Source: Prorocentrum cordatum
Lineage: Eukaryota > Sar > Dinophyceae > Prorocentrales > Prorocentraceae
NCBI GenBank assembly: GCA_963575745.1
Contig: CAUYUJ010016704.1
Coordinates: 62,001-126,000, forward strand
Reading direction: 5' to 3'
Length of the DNA stretch: 64,000 nucleotides
In this document: one piece after another, positions 1 to 10,775 of the stretch
How positions within the stretch are numbered: position 1 is the first letter of the stretch
Layout: every line of letters begins with the position of its first letter
Position numbers and translations under genes: made by a program
The notes under the pieces: model-generated
Seen by the model: only the letters and a program-made list of their open reading frames with translations
What the model was told of the DNA's origin: nothing
Databases searched by the model: none

Positions 1-614
1 CCCTGGCACATGCTCATCGCGCCGGTGAGTCTGTCTAGGAAGGAGGTTGGTGGAGATCGAGCCATCGGGCTCCTACCAGAGGCAGCGAAGCCACGGTCCA
101 AGGTGCGCAGGAAGCACCCTGGCGAGTGGGCGAAGGCGGTGGCAAGCAAGTGGGGCGCGCGCTAAAGGATGCCCCGGCTCGGGCTTCTGCCGACAAGGTC
201 ACCCAGCGGCCGCCGCGGAAGGTCCACGCGGCCACGGCGCTCTGGGACCTGGCGGGGTTCTACGACGTTTCGGAGCCAGTGCTGATCTTCGGAGAAGGGG
301 TCAGGCTCGGGCTCCCAGCGCGCACCTGGCACCTGGAGATGCTCCGCCACCTGAGCAGCAGGCCCGTCAGTGATAGCGGAGCCCATCCCGACCGAGGGGT
401 CCATGTGCGCGGGCGCCAGGAGGGGGGTAGATTCTGGCAGGGTCGCGCGAGGGCGAGCGGCAAGTTGACGCAGGTGCACGCGCGCTCGCAGGCCGCCGAC
501 GTCACCGCGAGGATCGACGGGGTCGAGGGCCCAGGTGAGCAAGCAGTCGGACAGCGGCGAGGTCTTCAAAGGCGACCGGGCGGCCGGGCGACGAGGCGGG
601 CGCCGGCGAGCTGA
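1..614 (+). pseudogene. Reverse transcriptase domain remnant of the LINE
   Basis: Frame 1 gives KEVGGDRAIGLLPEAAKP and then a segment ending in EWAKAVASKWGAR before a stop near 160, which fits the usual K-x-GG-x-R-P-I start of a LINE reverse transcriptase. Frame 3 then continues with ALWDLAGFYD (catalytic motif A, last D at 264-266) and RLGLPARTWHLEMLRHL. RIDG at 510-521 sits where the second catalytic pair (usually x-DD) is expected; there the second aspartate is glycine. The frameshift around 160-170 and the changed DD motif both argue for a dead copy. Alternative: a different RT-bearing element class, though the downstream RNase H and ribbon favour a LINE. Confidence 0.65.
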
Positions 615-1084
615 AGGCGGCGCCTGCGGACGCCATCGAGCAGGAGCAGTGGGCCAAGGCGGCCGGGCGCAACGCGGGGAAGGGCTCGGAGGATGGCGCG
701 GACCTCCACTCTGCAAGGGGCTTGCCGAGGAGGCTCAAGAAGCAGGGGAGGTTCGATAAGGTCGGTGCCACGCGGGCGATCTTCGCTGGCTGTATCTGGC
801 CGCGGCAGCGGGTCGCCGACACGCGGGTCGAAATCGGGAGCGCGATGCGCCTCGGGTGCGCGGGGGGGCCAGAGACCCGGGGGCAACGCATGTGAGACCG
901 CAGGCGCAGTGGCATCATCCTCGAGCGCGAGAAGTCCAAGCGCTCGGGGGAGAAGGCCGACGAGGGGGTCGAGATCCAGCCGCACCTGCGGCCCCACGGC
1001 AGTTTGGCCAAGAGCGGGGCGCAGGCCGCGCCGCCACCGGAGCCTGGAGAGGAGCTGCGGGGGCTGGTCGGAGAGCCCCGCGTG

Positions 1085-1610
1085 GACATCAACGGGCGGG
1101 CCCACGCGGCTGGCGACGCATCGAGGGGCGAGACCACCGACGCCCCGAGAGCGAGAAGGATCGCGCGGGGCTGGATTGTAATCAGAGCGCAGGCGAGCGA
1201 CGGCAGGTTCACCATGGGCGGCCGCGGGGGTTTGGCTGGTTGGCGGTAGAGCGTCAACCGTTACGAGCGCGAAGCGATGGTCGAGGCGCTTGAGCACCTG
1301 CATCTACAGGAGAATATCAAGTACACCACGGACTTCAGTTACGTTGCCAGAGGAGCGCATCGGATTCGCATGGCGAAGTTGCCCAAGACGCACAAGGACC
1401 TACGGAAACGGCACCGCGAAGCGGCTAAGCTAAAGGAGATTGCGGTCGCGAAGGTCGAGGGCCGCGTGTCGGCGACGGATGCCGTCGAGGCGGGCGTCGG
1501 CGCGGGCGGCTTTGCGGGCAACCACCTCGCCGACGAACTCGCGCGGGGCATCGCGGCAGAAGTTCAGGCCCCCCAGACGAGGCGCGGACGACCAGGTTCG
1601 CGGGGGAAGT
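1085..1610 (+). pseudogene. RNase H domain remnant of the LINE
   Basis: All in frame 2. The four acidic positions of an RNase HI fold can be followed: D in GDAS (1,115-1,117), E in NRYEREAMVEALEHL (1,256-1,300, just after the stop at 1,247), D in YTTDFSYV (1,331-1,333) and D in GNHLADELA (1,517-1,543). The segment KVEGRVSATDAVEAG matches the usual K-V-K-x-H region, but the catalytic-loop histidine is replaced (GR instead of a histidine). RNase H removes the RNA strand of the RNA-DNA hybrid during retrotransposition. Retention of the acidic residues next to an in-frame stop suggests fairly recent inactivation or, alternatively, one sequencing error. Confidence 0.65.
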
Positions 1611-1972
1611 TGCGGCGCAGATCCGCAAACTGGCGCGCGCGACGCCCGCGGCGGCGACGGAGGCGGAGCCGTCGCAGCATCCGACGGTCAAGGAGCGGAA
1701 GGGGGGGAAGACGAAGCTTGAGATGCGCAGGCCGCTTGCCGCGAACAAAGCAGATCATCATCGAGGACCTGAGCGCGCAGCACTTTAAGCGCGAGCAGTG
1801 CACCTTGAGGGCGCCGACGCGCAAGTCGGGCGCCTGGTTGATGGAGCCGCGCGCGGAGCCGGCGCTCAAGGAGGCGTCGCCGTTCGGTGCGAAGCTGCGC
1901 CGGGGCGCCCAGGCGGGCTTGCAGAAGGCGCGCGACGCGCGCCTGTCGGAGTACGACGCGACCTTGGAAGTC

Positions 1973-2200
1973 CACTGCTGCACGGTCTGCGGCTGCATCG
2001 CGAGGGAAGCGATGAGGGGCCTGGCCAAGCCGTGCAGCGGCATCCTCAAGCAGCCGGGAATCCAGGACCTGGCGCTCAGCGGGACAGGGCTGCAGCCGGG
2101 CAGTTTCTCGTGGGCCCAGGCTTGCAACGCGGCCAAGTTGCTGGCGATCAAGAGGCCGAGCGCGATTGGTGCGTCGGCGAGCGGAGCTTCAAGGGCTACT
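1973..2200 (+). pseudogene. C-terminal cysteine ribbon of the LINE polyprotein
   Basis: HCCTVCGC (1,973-1,996) followed by RGLAKPCSG gives a C-x2-C-G ... C pattern. I recall this as the end of many dinoflagellate retroelement polyproteins, where the ribbon is followed by a short L-x-x-G-x-x-P segment; here LSGTGLQPGS follows. The role is probably nucleic-acid binding, by analogy with zinc ribbons; that is inference. Confidence 0.5.
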
Positions 2201-2379
2201 TCTTGGAGCCGAAGTTCATCGTGGACGTGATCGCCAACATTTGCGGCGCCGGGGGTTGCCGGCCGAGCCTCACCTTAGGGATGCGCCACACGCCTGCCCC
2301 AAAATCGGGAGCAAAACGGCGAGAAGGCAAACATCATCGATGTTTATGTAAAGGTAGTCGGGCTGTTTTGTGGCTCCGT

Positions 2380-2525
2380 GGGGACTTGGCGCCGTCTTGG
2401 GACCTGTCGGAGGTATGTGGGAGGCTATCTTGGACCATTTGCGGCTACATTGCCATCTTGGGGGCCATCTTGGAGTGCCCGGGGCCATGTTGGAGCCATT
2501 CTGAGCCATCTTGGAAGCTCTGACC
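2380..2525. repeat. CATCTTGGGGCC-type short-period degenerate repeat
   Basis: Repeated words such as CATCTTGG and GGGGCCATCTTGG recur every 10-20 bases. The same vocabulary forms the arrays at 11,200-11,760, 42,170-42,540, 42,850-43,340, 47,280-47,480 and 61,540-61,800. Not coding. Confidence 0.6.
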
Positions 2526-2874
2526 GCTCGGCCCCCCCGCGCCGCCCAGACCCAGGGCAGGGGTGTTGTTCTTCGAATAGGGGAATCAGAGCTTCTCGAA
2601 GGGGGAAGCGCAAACTCGTCATACCCCCTGCGCCCAGAGGGCCGGTGGGATCCTGGTCAGAGTGCGTTCCATGTCAAGTAAGCTCAAAGGGCCGATTTGT
2701 TTCCAGGGCGGAGGGGGGGAAGAGGGGGAAAGGTGGGAGTGGACAGGGGAGAGGGGGGGGGGCAAGGTAGGTGCGTTCGCGCCATGTACGACCTCCGACT
2801 CCTCCTTCCGCCCATTCCCCTTCGCCGACTCTTCTACGTCCGCCGACGGTTGTCATACAACCCGAATCGGGGAA

Positions 2875-3063
2875 ACGCAAGACCCGAGTAAGCCGGAACT
2901 CGGGTTTGCCGACTTTTTTTGACGAGCGCGTCCTGGATTTTGACGGTCCAGGTTTCGTGGGATGTCTGCAGCGGGAGCTCGCGTCAAATTTCAGATTGGG
3001 CCTCGTCATTTTTATGATGGCCCCGTCGGGCCAACCCGAGTCCCCCGTACCCGAGTCTTACGT
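2875..3063. mobile_element. Imperfect foldback element, about 190 bp
   Basis: The left arm (ACGCAAGACCCGAGT...TTTGACGAG) and the reverse complement of the right arm (ACGTAAGACTCGGGT...AATGACGAG) align along most of their length, so the whole segment can fold back on itself. A perfect 8-bp hairpin (ACCCGAGT / ACTCGGGT, 2,882-2,905) lies inside the left arm. I cannot define a target-site duplication. Size and structure are MITE-like. Confidence 0.5.
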
Positions 3064-4730
3064 CTCACCGACAGAAGCCCCCCAAAGGACACTTCGAAGA
3101 AGGAGCGGGACAGACGGGGGGAGGGGGCATGGGGCACGGGGAGGCGGGAGTGCGCCCTGCCCGGCATAAGCGGGGGCGCCCCTCGCAAGGGCCGAGCGGG
3201 GCTCTCCGCCCCAACATGAGGTGGACTTTGGGAAGGAAAGGTTTCCCACGTTCGAGGATCGAGGTTTCGAGCGCCTTCGGCTTGATTGAAGCCTCCAAGG
3301 CCTCCAGGCATGTCGTTCGAATGGATTTTTATGAGACCGCGCAGCCACTTGCACCATGGTGCATGAGCCACAATCTGGCCACGAATTGCTGGGCAGGTTG
3401 AGCTATCGTCCCAAAGCCAACGAAGGAACCCTAGTGAAACAAAGCGGGGCGACAGTACTTCAACTAAGCAGGCAGCTCCATAAAACCAAATCAGTCGGTT
3501 GCTCAAAACGATTCCTGATCGACGGAAGAAACACCATCAACCATCACATTACGCGGCATTGAATGCAGCCAGTTTAATGCTGGACATGTGGCTAATCTGA
3601 TCTAAACGGTTTGCGAGGCGCGAGCGGTTGGCGTGAGGGGTTCCCCCTCCTCGTCCTCGTCCTCCTCCTTCTCCTCCTCCTCGTCCTTTTCCTCCTCCTC
3701 CTCCTCCTCCTCCTCCTCCTCCTCTGATGTGAGCTGGTCAGTGGTGCCCCCCCTCCTTCATGCGGGCTGCGCATGCTGATTTGCGGATTTCGCGTGAGAC
3801 CCAACGAAAACAAATTGTATTCGTGTGCAGCCGTTCGTGGCGCTAGTGGAAATGACCTGCTTGGGCAGTCTTGAAGCATATTGGACGCACTAGCCTGGTT
3901 GGGTTCCTCTTGAGCCCCTGGCCCTGTTGGGCAACAGTCGTGGTGTCATCTTGAGGCTTGTGCGCCCATTATAGGCCACAAAGGCGAGGAGGCATATATT
4001 GAATATCGATGTGCTGTTTCACTATTGTGCTTATGGTGGAGCTTCATTGGGCTGCTCTAGGGACACGTTAGAGCGAGCCACACAGAGGCGATATTGGCCA
4101 TCGGAAGCAATCTGGCGTTGTCTTGGAATCAGATTCGAAACAGCTGCCCAGCAAAGAGGAGCAGGACGCAGAACAGTCTCGCACTGCGGACGCCTCGACA
4201 CTTCCCGGGACTGAAGTCCAACACTTGGGAAAGAGGAAATGGGGGAAGATGAAGAGGGGAGCTCAAACAATATCCAAAAAAGAAGAGGTGGTGTTCTGAA
4301 ACATCGGGTACGCTAAGCTCCAGGGCCTGGCAGCTGTTCCATTGCGATCTGTGGATTTCCTTTGGCCGTAATTGTTCCTGCAGCGGGGTCATGACGCCTT
4401 CTGATTTGGAAGAAATTCGGTCCTGGCACTCTTGGAATCTGGCTGCTTCCCGGCGCAGTCCAGGAAACGGTTCTGAGTGCATGAGGTACTCGGACACAGA
4501 GCTAGTTCGCGGCAGGGCGGGATGTGATCGCAGAGGCGTGCATTCACTCCCTTCTCGCTCTTTACCTGGAATCTCTTCCCCCCGTCCTGTTCTCCATCTC
4601 ATGTTCCTTGTGCACGACGTTCTCTCCCACTCAGTCGTTCCCACTCAGTCTTATTTAATAGTGTGTGCGTTGTAGTATGATTATCATGTTTATTATCCAT
4701 TGTACTAGCATTATATCAATATATGTATAT
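3064..4730. other. Unrecognised sequence with one CCT-rich tract
   Basis: No recognisable gene or RNA. A pyrimidine tract of mainly CCT/CGT triplets occupies about 3,640-3,725. Open frames are short and lack family features. Confidence 0.5.
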
Positions 4731-4790
4731 GACTCTCTCTCTCTCTGTCTCTTGCTCTTTCGCTTTCTCTTGCTCTTTCTCTCCCCCTTG
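4731..4790. repeat. CT/CTTT pyrimidine microsatellite
   Basis: A run of CTCTCT grading into TTGCTCTTTC. Similar CT tracts occur at 44,459-44,515 and 50,813-50,832. Confidence 0.85.
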
Positions 4791-7550
4791 CAACCACTAC
4801 GCGCTTCTTTCCTGCCGCCAGCCACGGCCAAGGCCCTGCAGCGAAACGCGGAGGGCAACGCGGAGCACTTGCGTGGGCAGCGACGTTTTCTGGAGGCCGA
4901 GCTCGTGCTCCTTCCCTTAGTTGCACGCGTGTTGGCACCCGACATCCACGTCCGGAAGTTCCCACGACAACAGCAAGAAAAGACTGCGCGATGTTTCCCC
5001 CAAGTGGTTGCGCATGGAGCGGGGGCAGCCAGAAAGCATTAGATGCTGGCACGTCGGTAGCGTGAACAGTGGAGGTGTAAAGTATTTGTGCCTCGTTCCG
5101 CATGTGTGGACCTCTCTCGCTAACGCAATCGTCATCATGCTCCTTGTTTTCCGTTCCTGGACCTCAAGTTCTAATCGCCGCGTGTGTTCAATACGCTTGG
5201 CACAAGAAGATCTCAAGAGCTTTGACGCTCCCGGAGCCAGTCTAGCGGTATTGTGTGTTTTTGGCCCACATTCCCTCACAAAGTGGGTTCTTCTTACAGG
5301 GGCGCCAATCGCCAGATGCGGTAGACGATCATGGTGACGCTGTGCCGAGTGCATCAGTGACGAGTGATGATTATGAGAACGACAGTTGACATCAATGACA
5401 ACGATTTCGGCGGGGATGATACTGGCTGCCGGATGATGCCACGTTGCAGCCTCAGGTCAAATTGGGTGTCCGTCCTTCAAAGTTTCGCCGGGCCCAGAAA
5501 CCATGACGTGCCATGGGCATCCGTCGGGTTGCCCTGGCGTGCAGCTGCTTTTTTTTCGAAGCGTGGAGTCCCACCGCGAATCTAAGTAGTACCCGGATGC
5601 TTCGCCCTGGCGGCAAGTCGACAGAAATGCACGCGCATTGTGTATGAATTTCGCGTAGCATCGTGAGCCAGCGTGCACGTTTAATCCAAAACGGTGGCAA
5701 TCGCCTTTGATGGTTTCTTCCTGGCCAGCTAGCTCAAGCACGGATTTCGAACCTTGGTCGATGCAGGTGTTTGTTGTGTGAGCGTCGATGTTTCGGCATA
5801 TTTGAGCCTTCCCGAGCCACGCCCGACACTCAAGCACAAGCGAGGGCATCAGTTGGAGTCTCTGATAGGAGCTGAAGAAGATCAGGTCCGTGCCCCCAGG
5901 GGGGGCCACAGACCGAGGGAAGGGCGGGGATGGGAGAACGCCTGGGAGAAAGAGGAGGAGGAGGAACGTAGCGCTACGACTGGGTGAGCAACAGATGTCA
6001 ACGAGATAGTCCCACGGATCTTGGCTCGAGTAATCAAGAGGAGCGTGCGTGGAGCCCCGCTGCGCAGCAAATCTCAACCGTTTTTGTTTCCGTGCATTTC
6101 CCCAGGGGGAATTTGCATGGCAGCTGAGCGAGGTCCCCAGCAGCCGCAGCAGCGGCTCCAGTACATCTTGGGGGTTCGCACCCACAGTGAGACGCACCCC
6201 AGGACCGTGATCCATGGTGAATGTCGAATCCATCGTGATTCAGCGAATCATGTGAGGCCGCATGCTGAGGAGGAGACTGCGCTTATGTTGAAAGGTGGCC
6301 GTGGGAGCGAATCCTGAATGATTGGGAGAGCTCACAGCGAGGCACATAGCACATATGTATACATATAGTAGCAAATGCCAGGACGGCTACGGACGCGGAA
6401 AACTATGGCCGATTGTTCATGATTCAGAAAGTGAGTTCGTGATTGTTGAACATCGTCAATCGCAGCATGGGAAACGAGCACACTTACAGTTGAAAGCCGA
6501 GCACCTTGAGGATCAAACGGGCGTCCAGAACGGACATAATTACCAGATAGCCGAACCGATCGCAGAAAACATAAACCGGACAGGTGGAGAGGGACAAAAG
6601 CCGGGTAGCGAACGCAGGGCCATACAACGATTGAGATCGTTTGCAAAAGACAGAACCAAAGTTGTTTGATGAAAACAAAAAACCGCTGCACGTTAATTCT
6701 TACGACCGCTAAGCATTCAAAAATTTGACGGATTGGCATGAAACCATGAATGGTGCCTCACATGAATTGGCCGTTGACGGCATGGCCCGATCCTGAAGGG
6801 ATGGTTAGCGCTTGCAGCATATATTCAAGCTCGACAGCTTCAACGGACTACGATGACAACAAAAGGAGGCTTGTAGTACCCGAAGACCCGAAGGAATGGT
6901 CCACGAACTCTATATGCATATATGTGGGACGTCCTAATCGACGAGCCAGACGGAGTAGAACCCAGGAGACCAATTCGGAGGGCTGCGCGAAGGAAATGGA
7001 ATGCAAGCGAACCAAAACATACACACATGGTATTCGGCAGCAGCGGGCGTTCCATGAAATGCGGCGTTTTACAATAAGACACGGTACTGTCTGCCACGAT
7101 GAGCCTGACCATAAATTCGGGCGAACCCGAGAAGATCAACGATATGGCAACGCAGCTCGAATATAGTGGAGACCCATGCCAAGAAACACCCTGCTTGCCT
7201 CCAGGGTGCCCTGGGTTTCTTGGGTTTCGATGGTTTTGCGATGTAAATCGTGACGTTCGCACACCGAACGTCAATGGACGTCCTGGGGTCTCAGGGTTGG
7301 GTTTCTTGTGGAAGGTTTCTTGTGGTCGAGCCCCTACTGTAGTGGAGTGCCCTGGTGGAAGCGCTGGAAAAGTGTGGGCCTACGTGCTCGTTAAGCCTGG
7401 CCCGCGGCCTCGACCAACGGCCTGCCTGCGGCCCTGCGCGCTTCGGCCTGCGGCCTCGAGGGCAATCGCGGCGCGCGCCGGCAATTTTTTGCGGGGTGGC
7501 GCCGAAAGTGCTTGGAAACACCAGGTTCACTGCCCGTGGAAACAATGAGA
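4791..7550. other. Mixed-composition region with no recognised gene
   Basis: GC is lower and complexity more ordinary than in most of the window. One 258-codon frame on the minus strand (listed separately) and a 138-codon plus-strand frame (4,921-5,337) are the only long frames; neither shows a motif. A 14-bp palindrome ATATGTATACATAT lies near 6,353-6,366. No RNA gene was seen. Confidence 0.4.
5457..6233 (-). CDS. Hypothetical 258-residue open frame, doubtful
   Basis: This is the longest open frame in the window that is not created by a tandem repeat or a simple GC-rich tract. It starts at an ATG at 6,233 on the minus strand and runs 258 codons. The product has a hydrophobic leucine-rich patch near residues 92-102 (FLLLLFLPGVL) that could be a membrane segment, and scattered cysteines, but I recognise no family. 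A frame of this length is not very improbable by chance in 64 kb on six frames, so the call is weak. It could also be an exon of a gene whose other exons I cannot see. Confidence 0.15.
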   Translation of the reverse strand: MDSTFTMDHGPGVRLTVGANPQDVLEPLLRLLGTSLSCHANSPWGNARKQKRLRFAAQRGSTHAPLDYSSQDPWDYLVDICCSPSRSATFLLLLFLPGVLPSPPFPRSVAPPGGTDLIFFSSYQRLQLMPSLVLECRAWLGKAQICRNIDAHTTNTCIDQGSKSVLELAGQEETIKGDCHRFGLNVHAGSRCYAKFIHNARAFLSTCRQGEASGYYLDSRWDSTLRKKSSCTPGQPDGCPWHVMVSGPGETLKDGHPI

Positions 7551-7554
7551 AGAG

Positions 7555-7670
7555 GCCGAGGGGTGGTGGAGGAGGACGAGCAGGGAGGGACGGAGGGACG
7601 GAAGAGGGAAGGGGAGGAAGAGGAGGGATGATGATGATGTTGATGAAGATGACGATGTTGTTGATGATGT

Positions 7671-7720
<50 letters not shown>

Positions 7721-8090
7721 GTGATGGTGATGGTGATGGTGATGGTGATGGTGATGGTGATGATGATGCTGGTGATGACGATGAGGATGCTTATGATGAT
7801 GGTGGTGATGAGAAAGAGGAGGAGGAGGAGGAGGAGGAGGAGGAGGAGGAGGAGGAGGAGGAGGAAAAGGAGGATGAGGAGGATGAGGGGGAAGAAGAAG
7901 TTGGAAGGAGAAGGGGTGGGAGGGAGGAGGAGGAAAAGGAGGAGGAGGAGGAGCAAGAGGATGAGGATGATGAGGAGGAGGAGTAAGAGGAGGAAAAGTA
8001 AGAGGAAGAGGAATGGGAAGAGTAAGAGGAAGAGGAACAGGAACAGGAATAGGAAGAGGAGGAGGAGGAGGAGGAAGAAAGAGTGGAGGA
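7555..8090. repeat. Purine-rich GAT and GAG triplet block
   Basis: A GAT/GGT run (about 7,626-7,800) passes into a GAG/GAA run (about 7,810-8,085). The plus strand is almost purely purine apart from T in the first part. The long frames here (poly-Met/Arg, poly-His, poly-Ser) are triplet-repeat artefacts. Confidence 0.9.
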
Positions 8091-8266
8091 GCCCGGACAG
8101 GCGGCGTTGCAACCTCGCGGGGAGCGGCGCCAGGACGCAGCGGCGGACCCTGCCGGGGAGCCGGAGTCCAGAAGCACGGGCCTCGGCCCCACCGCGGCCG
8201 GAAATAGTTTGTTCGAGTGCCGCTCCGCTGGCTCTGGCTCACCATTGGCTTCGACGCGACACGCTA

Positions 8267-8446
8267 CTCCAGATTTCGTAATAAGAGGGAGGGGGTCTGG
8301 ACCCTCCAAGACAAGCCATTTCAGACCTCCCCCGTGGGAGAACCCTCCAAAACGTCGCCCCCAGATCCCCCCAGGCCCTCCAAGATAGCCTGGAAGAGAC
8401 CCCCCCCGAAATGAGACCCCCCTCCCTTTTATTACGAAATCTGGAG
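8267..8446. mobile_element. Stowaway/Tc1-mariner-like MITE with 32-34-bp inverted ends
   Basis: The ends CTCCAGATTTCGTAATAA... (8,267-8,298) and the complementary ...TTATTACGAAATCTGGAG (8,413-8,446) match over 32-34 bases with about two differences. Both sides are flanked by TA (8,265-8,266 and 8,447-8,448), the target duplication of Tc1/mariner elements; Stowaway MITEs also begin with CTCC. No transposase fits in 180 bp, so it would be non-autonomous. Confidence 0.8.
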
Positions 8447-8725
8447 TATCCACACCGGGGTCCCCGAGCGTCCACGGCCCGAGCCTTTCCGAACCTCCCG
8501 CCTCGCGGAACGCAGCGACCACGACAGCCGCTTGCAGGGCGCAGCGTGTCGCTGGGACCCTCGCCGCGGCACGCTCAGCAACAATTCCCGAGCCCCGACC
8601 GCATATCGTGCCGCCGCAGGGGCTCTCGGCGAGCTGTGCGGGCAGCCCCTCCCTCCACGCCGCACGGGGCCGCCGGGGCTCGCCGCAGGGGGCTCCGCCT
8701 GCGGCTCTCTGGGAGCTGGCGCGGG

Positions 8726-8880
8726 GACCACCACGCGGCAACCACGGGGCCACGACGGGAGAACCGCGGGGCAACTGCGGGACCAGCGCGGGCCAACCGC
8801 GGGACAGCCGCGGGGCAACCGCGGCACATGACGCGGAACAGTCGCGGGACAACCGCGGGACCGCGGGCAAACCACGGAAC
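8726..8880. repeat. ACCGCGGGACA-type 10-11-bp minisatellite
   Basis: Degenerate repeats of CCGCGGGACAA and CCGCGGGGCAA. A related GGGACAACCACGG-type array occurs at 43,725-43,930. Confidence 0.7.
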
Positions 8881-10080
8881 ATGTATCTGATTGATTCAGT
8901 AACGATCTCACAATTGGGACACGACCGCGGTCAAGCACAGGGCTTGGGACCGCCACGGGACGATCACGGGACAGCGCGCGTTTCCTCCAGTAACGTGAAC
9001 CCGCCCGCAGTGCTCACGGGGGTCTGCACGATCTGAGCGCAAGTCTCAGCTATTTGCTTCCCTCTGTGGCCACCCACCTCTTTGCTGTAGCTCCTTGCCG
9101 TGCTCCTATGTGCCGCTTCCTGCGCGTCGGTCTATCAGCTATGTGGCTGCCATCTCCGTCCCGTCCCCGCCTCGTCGCCGCCCGCCGCCTCGTCGCCGCA
9201 TGGCTTTGCACTGCATTGCTGCGCATTTCTCTGCATTTCTTTGCACGGTTCTGCGCTGCTTTGCACTGCTCTGCGCTGCCTTGCGCTGCACTTCATTGAC
9301 TCACGGGCTCACGCCGCTCCGCTGAGCCCTTGGGGGCCAGGCTGTGGGGTCGGCAAGAAATGACGGATAGGGAGTCTTCACGGGTCGTTTGGAGGCTTCG
9401 TGGCGGGTTTCTAGACGGTCTTTGAGGTCAGTTTCGCCTTAAGGTCTCGTTGGCCGTTTTGGGGCCTTATTGGGTTGTTGGGAGGATCTTGGCGGTCTCG
9501 TGGTCTGTCATGGGGCGATATTGAAAGCCTCGTCGGCTATCGTAGACACTGTTGGATCTGAGTTTGTGTCGCGCATGCGCAGGGGCTTTGAAAGAAGCAG
9601 GGGAAAGTGGCGCACCAGGTGCGACGAGTGGGTGCTGGGGGCGGCTGGGAAGGGGATAAGTGTATCTGAGGAAGTTCGAGTGTGCGTTCGGACAGGTAAG
9701 CGCGACCGATGCGTCGGGCGGTCGTCGGCAAGGAAATTTCGGAAGGACTTGCAGAAGTGGCAGGAAACTTCGTGGAGAGGTGAAGGGGGCGGCGCGCGCG
9801 GTGCAAGATTTTATGATAATGCAAAAATCGCAGCGGCGCAGTGCGTGCGCGACGAAAATTGCTGGTAAGAGGCGTTATCGGAAGCGCGCCCCCAAGCATT
9901 AGGGCGTGCGGAGCGAGTGGAGCGAGGCGCAGAAATCTGGGGAGGACGAGCGAGGAGAACGCAGCGCGGAAGATGGAACGGATGAAGGTGCCTTCGCGGT
10001 GCTCTGCCTGCCCAAGAGAGCCAGATTGAAAGGACCCTCCTCTCACGGACATGGGGCACCCGAGAGAGCAGCAGGTGCGG
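8881..10080. other. No gene recognised; TTGCA-rich segment at about 9,200-9,300
   Basis: The 9,200-9,300 part repeats TTTGCACTGC/TCTGCGCTGC words similar to the array at 12,210-12,620. The rest is unremarkable GC-rich sequence with no convincing frame. Confidence 0.4.
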
Positions 10081-10775
10081 AGCTTGCAACACCGCGGGCA
10101 GTGGCCGTCGCCCGGTGGTGTGCCGTGCGTGCCATGATGCGCGCGTGGGGGCGCCACAGTGTTTCGGTGTTCTGCGTGCCTTTTCACAGAACGCTGTCCG
10201 ATGCCCGCGTTCACAGAAGATGGGAACTCGTCGGACAGCCAGAGGAATAGTTGCCACAAGCGAGGCGACCCAGTGGCATGCGCGGCGTGTTTGAAGATGG
10301 GAGCGCCGCCTCGGACAAAAAAGAGGCGGCCCCTGTGTTGCGGTGCTCTGCGTGTCCGACCCAGGACGGCGGTTCGCTGCCCGCGTGCACAGAAGATTGG
10401 CATCTGTCGCAAGACCAGAAGAATACAGTCGGGGCCCTGAAGAAGGAACCCTTTTGGTTGGGGAGGGGCTCCGCGTTCCCCAAGTGTTTCACAGCTTGCC
10501 TCAGGTTTCCCTTATGTTTTCGATAGGAAATCGAAATTTAACTCATGGAAGAAAGGGGCCTCGTTCCTTATTTAGGGTTCCTTAGGTCAACGCCCCGACT
10601 GTCAGCATCACAAGCGAGGCACAGCCCAGTGGCACGCGCGGCGCGTTTGCGAGCGGGAGCGCGGGCTCGGAAAACAGCGGGGGGAGCCCAGGGCGTTGCG
10701 GTGCTCTGCGCGTGCGGCCCAGGCCGGTGGGGGCCAGCCCGCTTTTTGCGGAGATCGCGCATCTATCGCAGGACC
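10080..10775. repeat. Three diverged tandem units of about 170 bp, the third displaced by a MITE
   Basis: Units share the order CAAGCGAGGC ... CAGTGGCA(T/C)GCGCGGCG ... GCGGTGCTCTGCG ... TCGCAAGACC. They run from about 10,080, 10,256 and 10,608. The MITE at 10,426-10,601 sits exactly between the second and third units, which shows the array was there before the insertion. Confidence 0.6.
10426..10601. mobile_element. Tc1/mariner-like MITE, copy 1 (176 bp)
   Basis: It starts CAGTCGGGGCCCTGAAG and ends with the inverse GACCTAAGG-type sequence closing in GCCCCGACTG, an inverted terminal repeat with a 10-bp perfect core (CAGTCGGGGC). TA precedes it (10,424-10,425); the other flank reads TC. Two more copies lie at 16,319-16,495 and 52,193-52,368 with nearly the same length and high similarity throughout. 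The CAGT start with TA flanks is typical of Tc1/mariner derivatives. Confidence 0.85.

Larger units (their letters stand above)
1..2230 (+). pseudogene. Decayed LINE-type retrotransposon pol, 3' part (reverse transcriptase - RNase H - zinc ribbon)
   Basis: The region reads, with frameshifts and stops, as the C-terminal part of a non-LTR retrotransposon polyprotein; the start lies outside the window. Order: reverse transcriptase entry block (GGDRAIGLLP, 49-78), RT palm with WDLAGFYD (243-266), a connector (602-895), RNase H (about 1,085-1,600) and a cysteine ribbon (1,973-2,040). The first RT block is in frame 1, the palm in frame 3, and everything from about 602 to 2,230 in frame 2, broken by stops at 893-895 and 1,247-1,249. 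Such elements copy their own RNA into DNA at a nicked target. The domain order and the FYD form of the first catalytic motif are what I associate with dinoflagellate LINEs (from memory). The stops and frame changes make it inactive. A related but separate 5' part lies at 44,970-46,985. Confidence 0.72.

Noticed and set aside
2882-2920. Bacterial-type terminator (8-bp stem followed by a T run)
   Set aside because: The stem is part of a larger foldback and nothing else suggests bacterial transcription units.
10571-10577. TTTAGGG telomere motif
   Set aside because: It occurs singly inside the MITE copies (also in copy 3); no telomere array is present.
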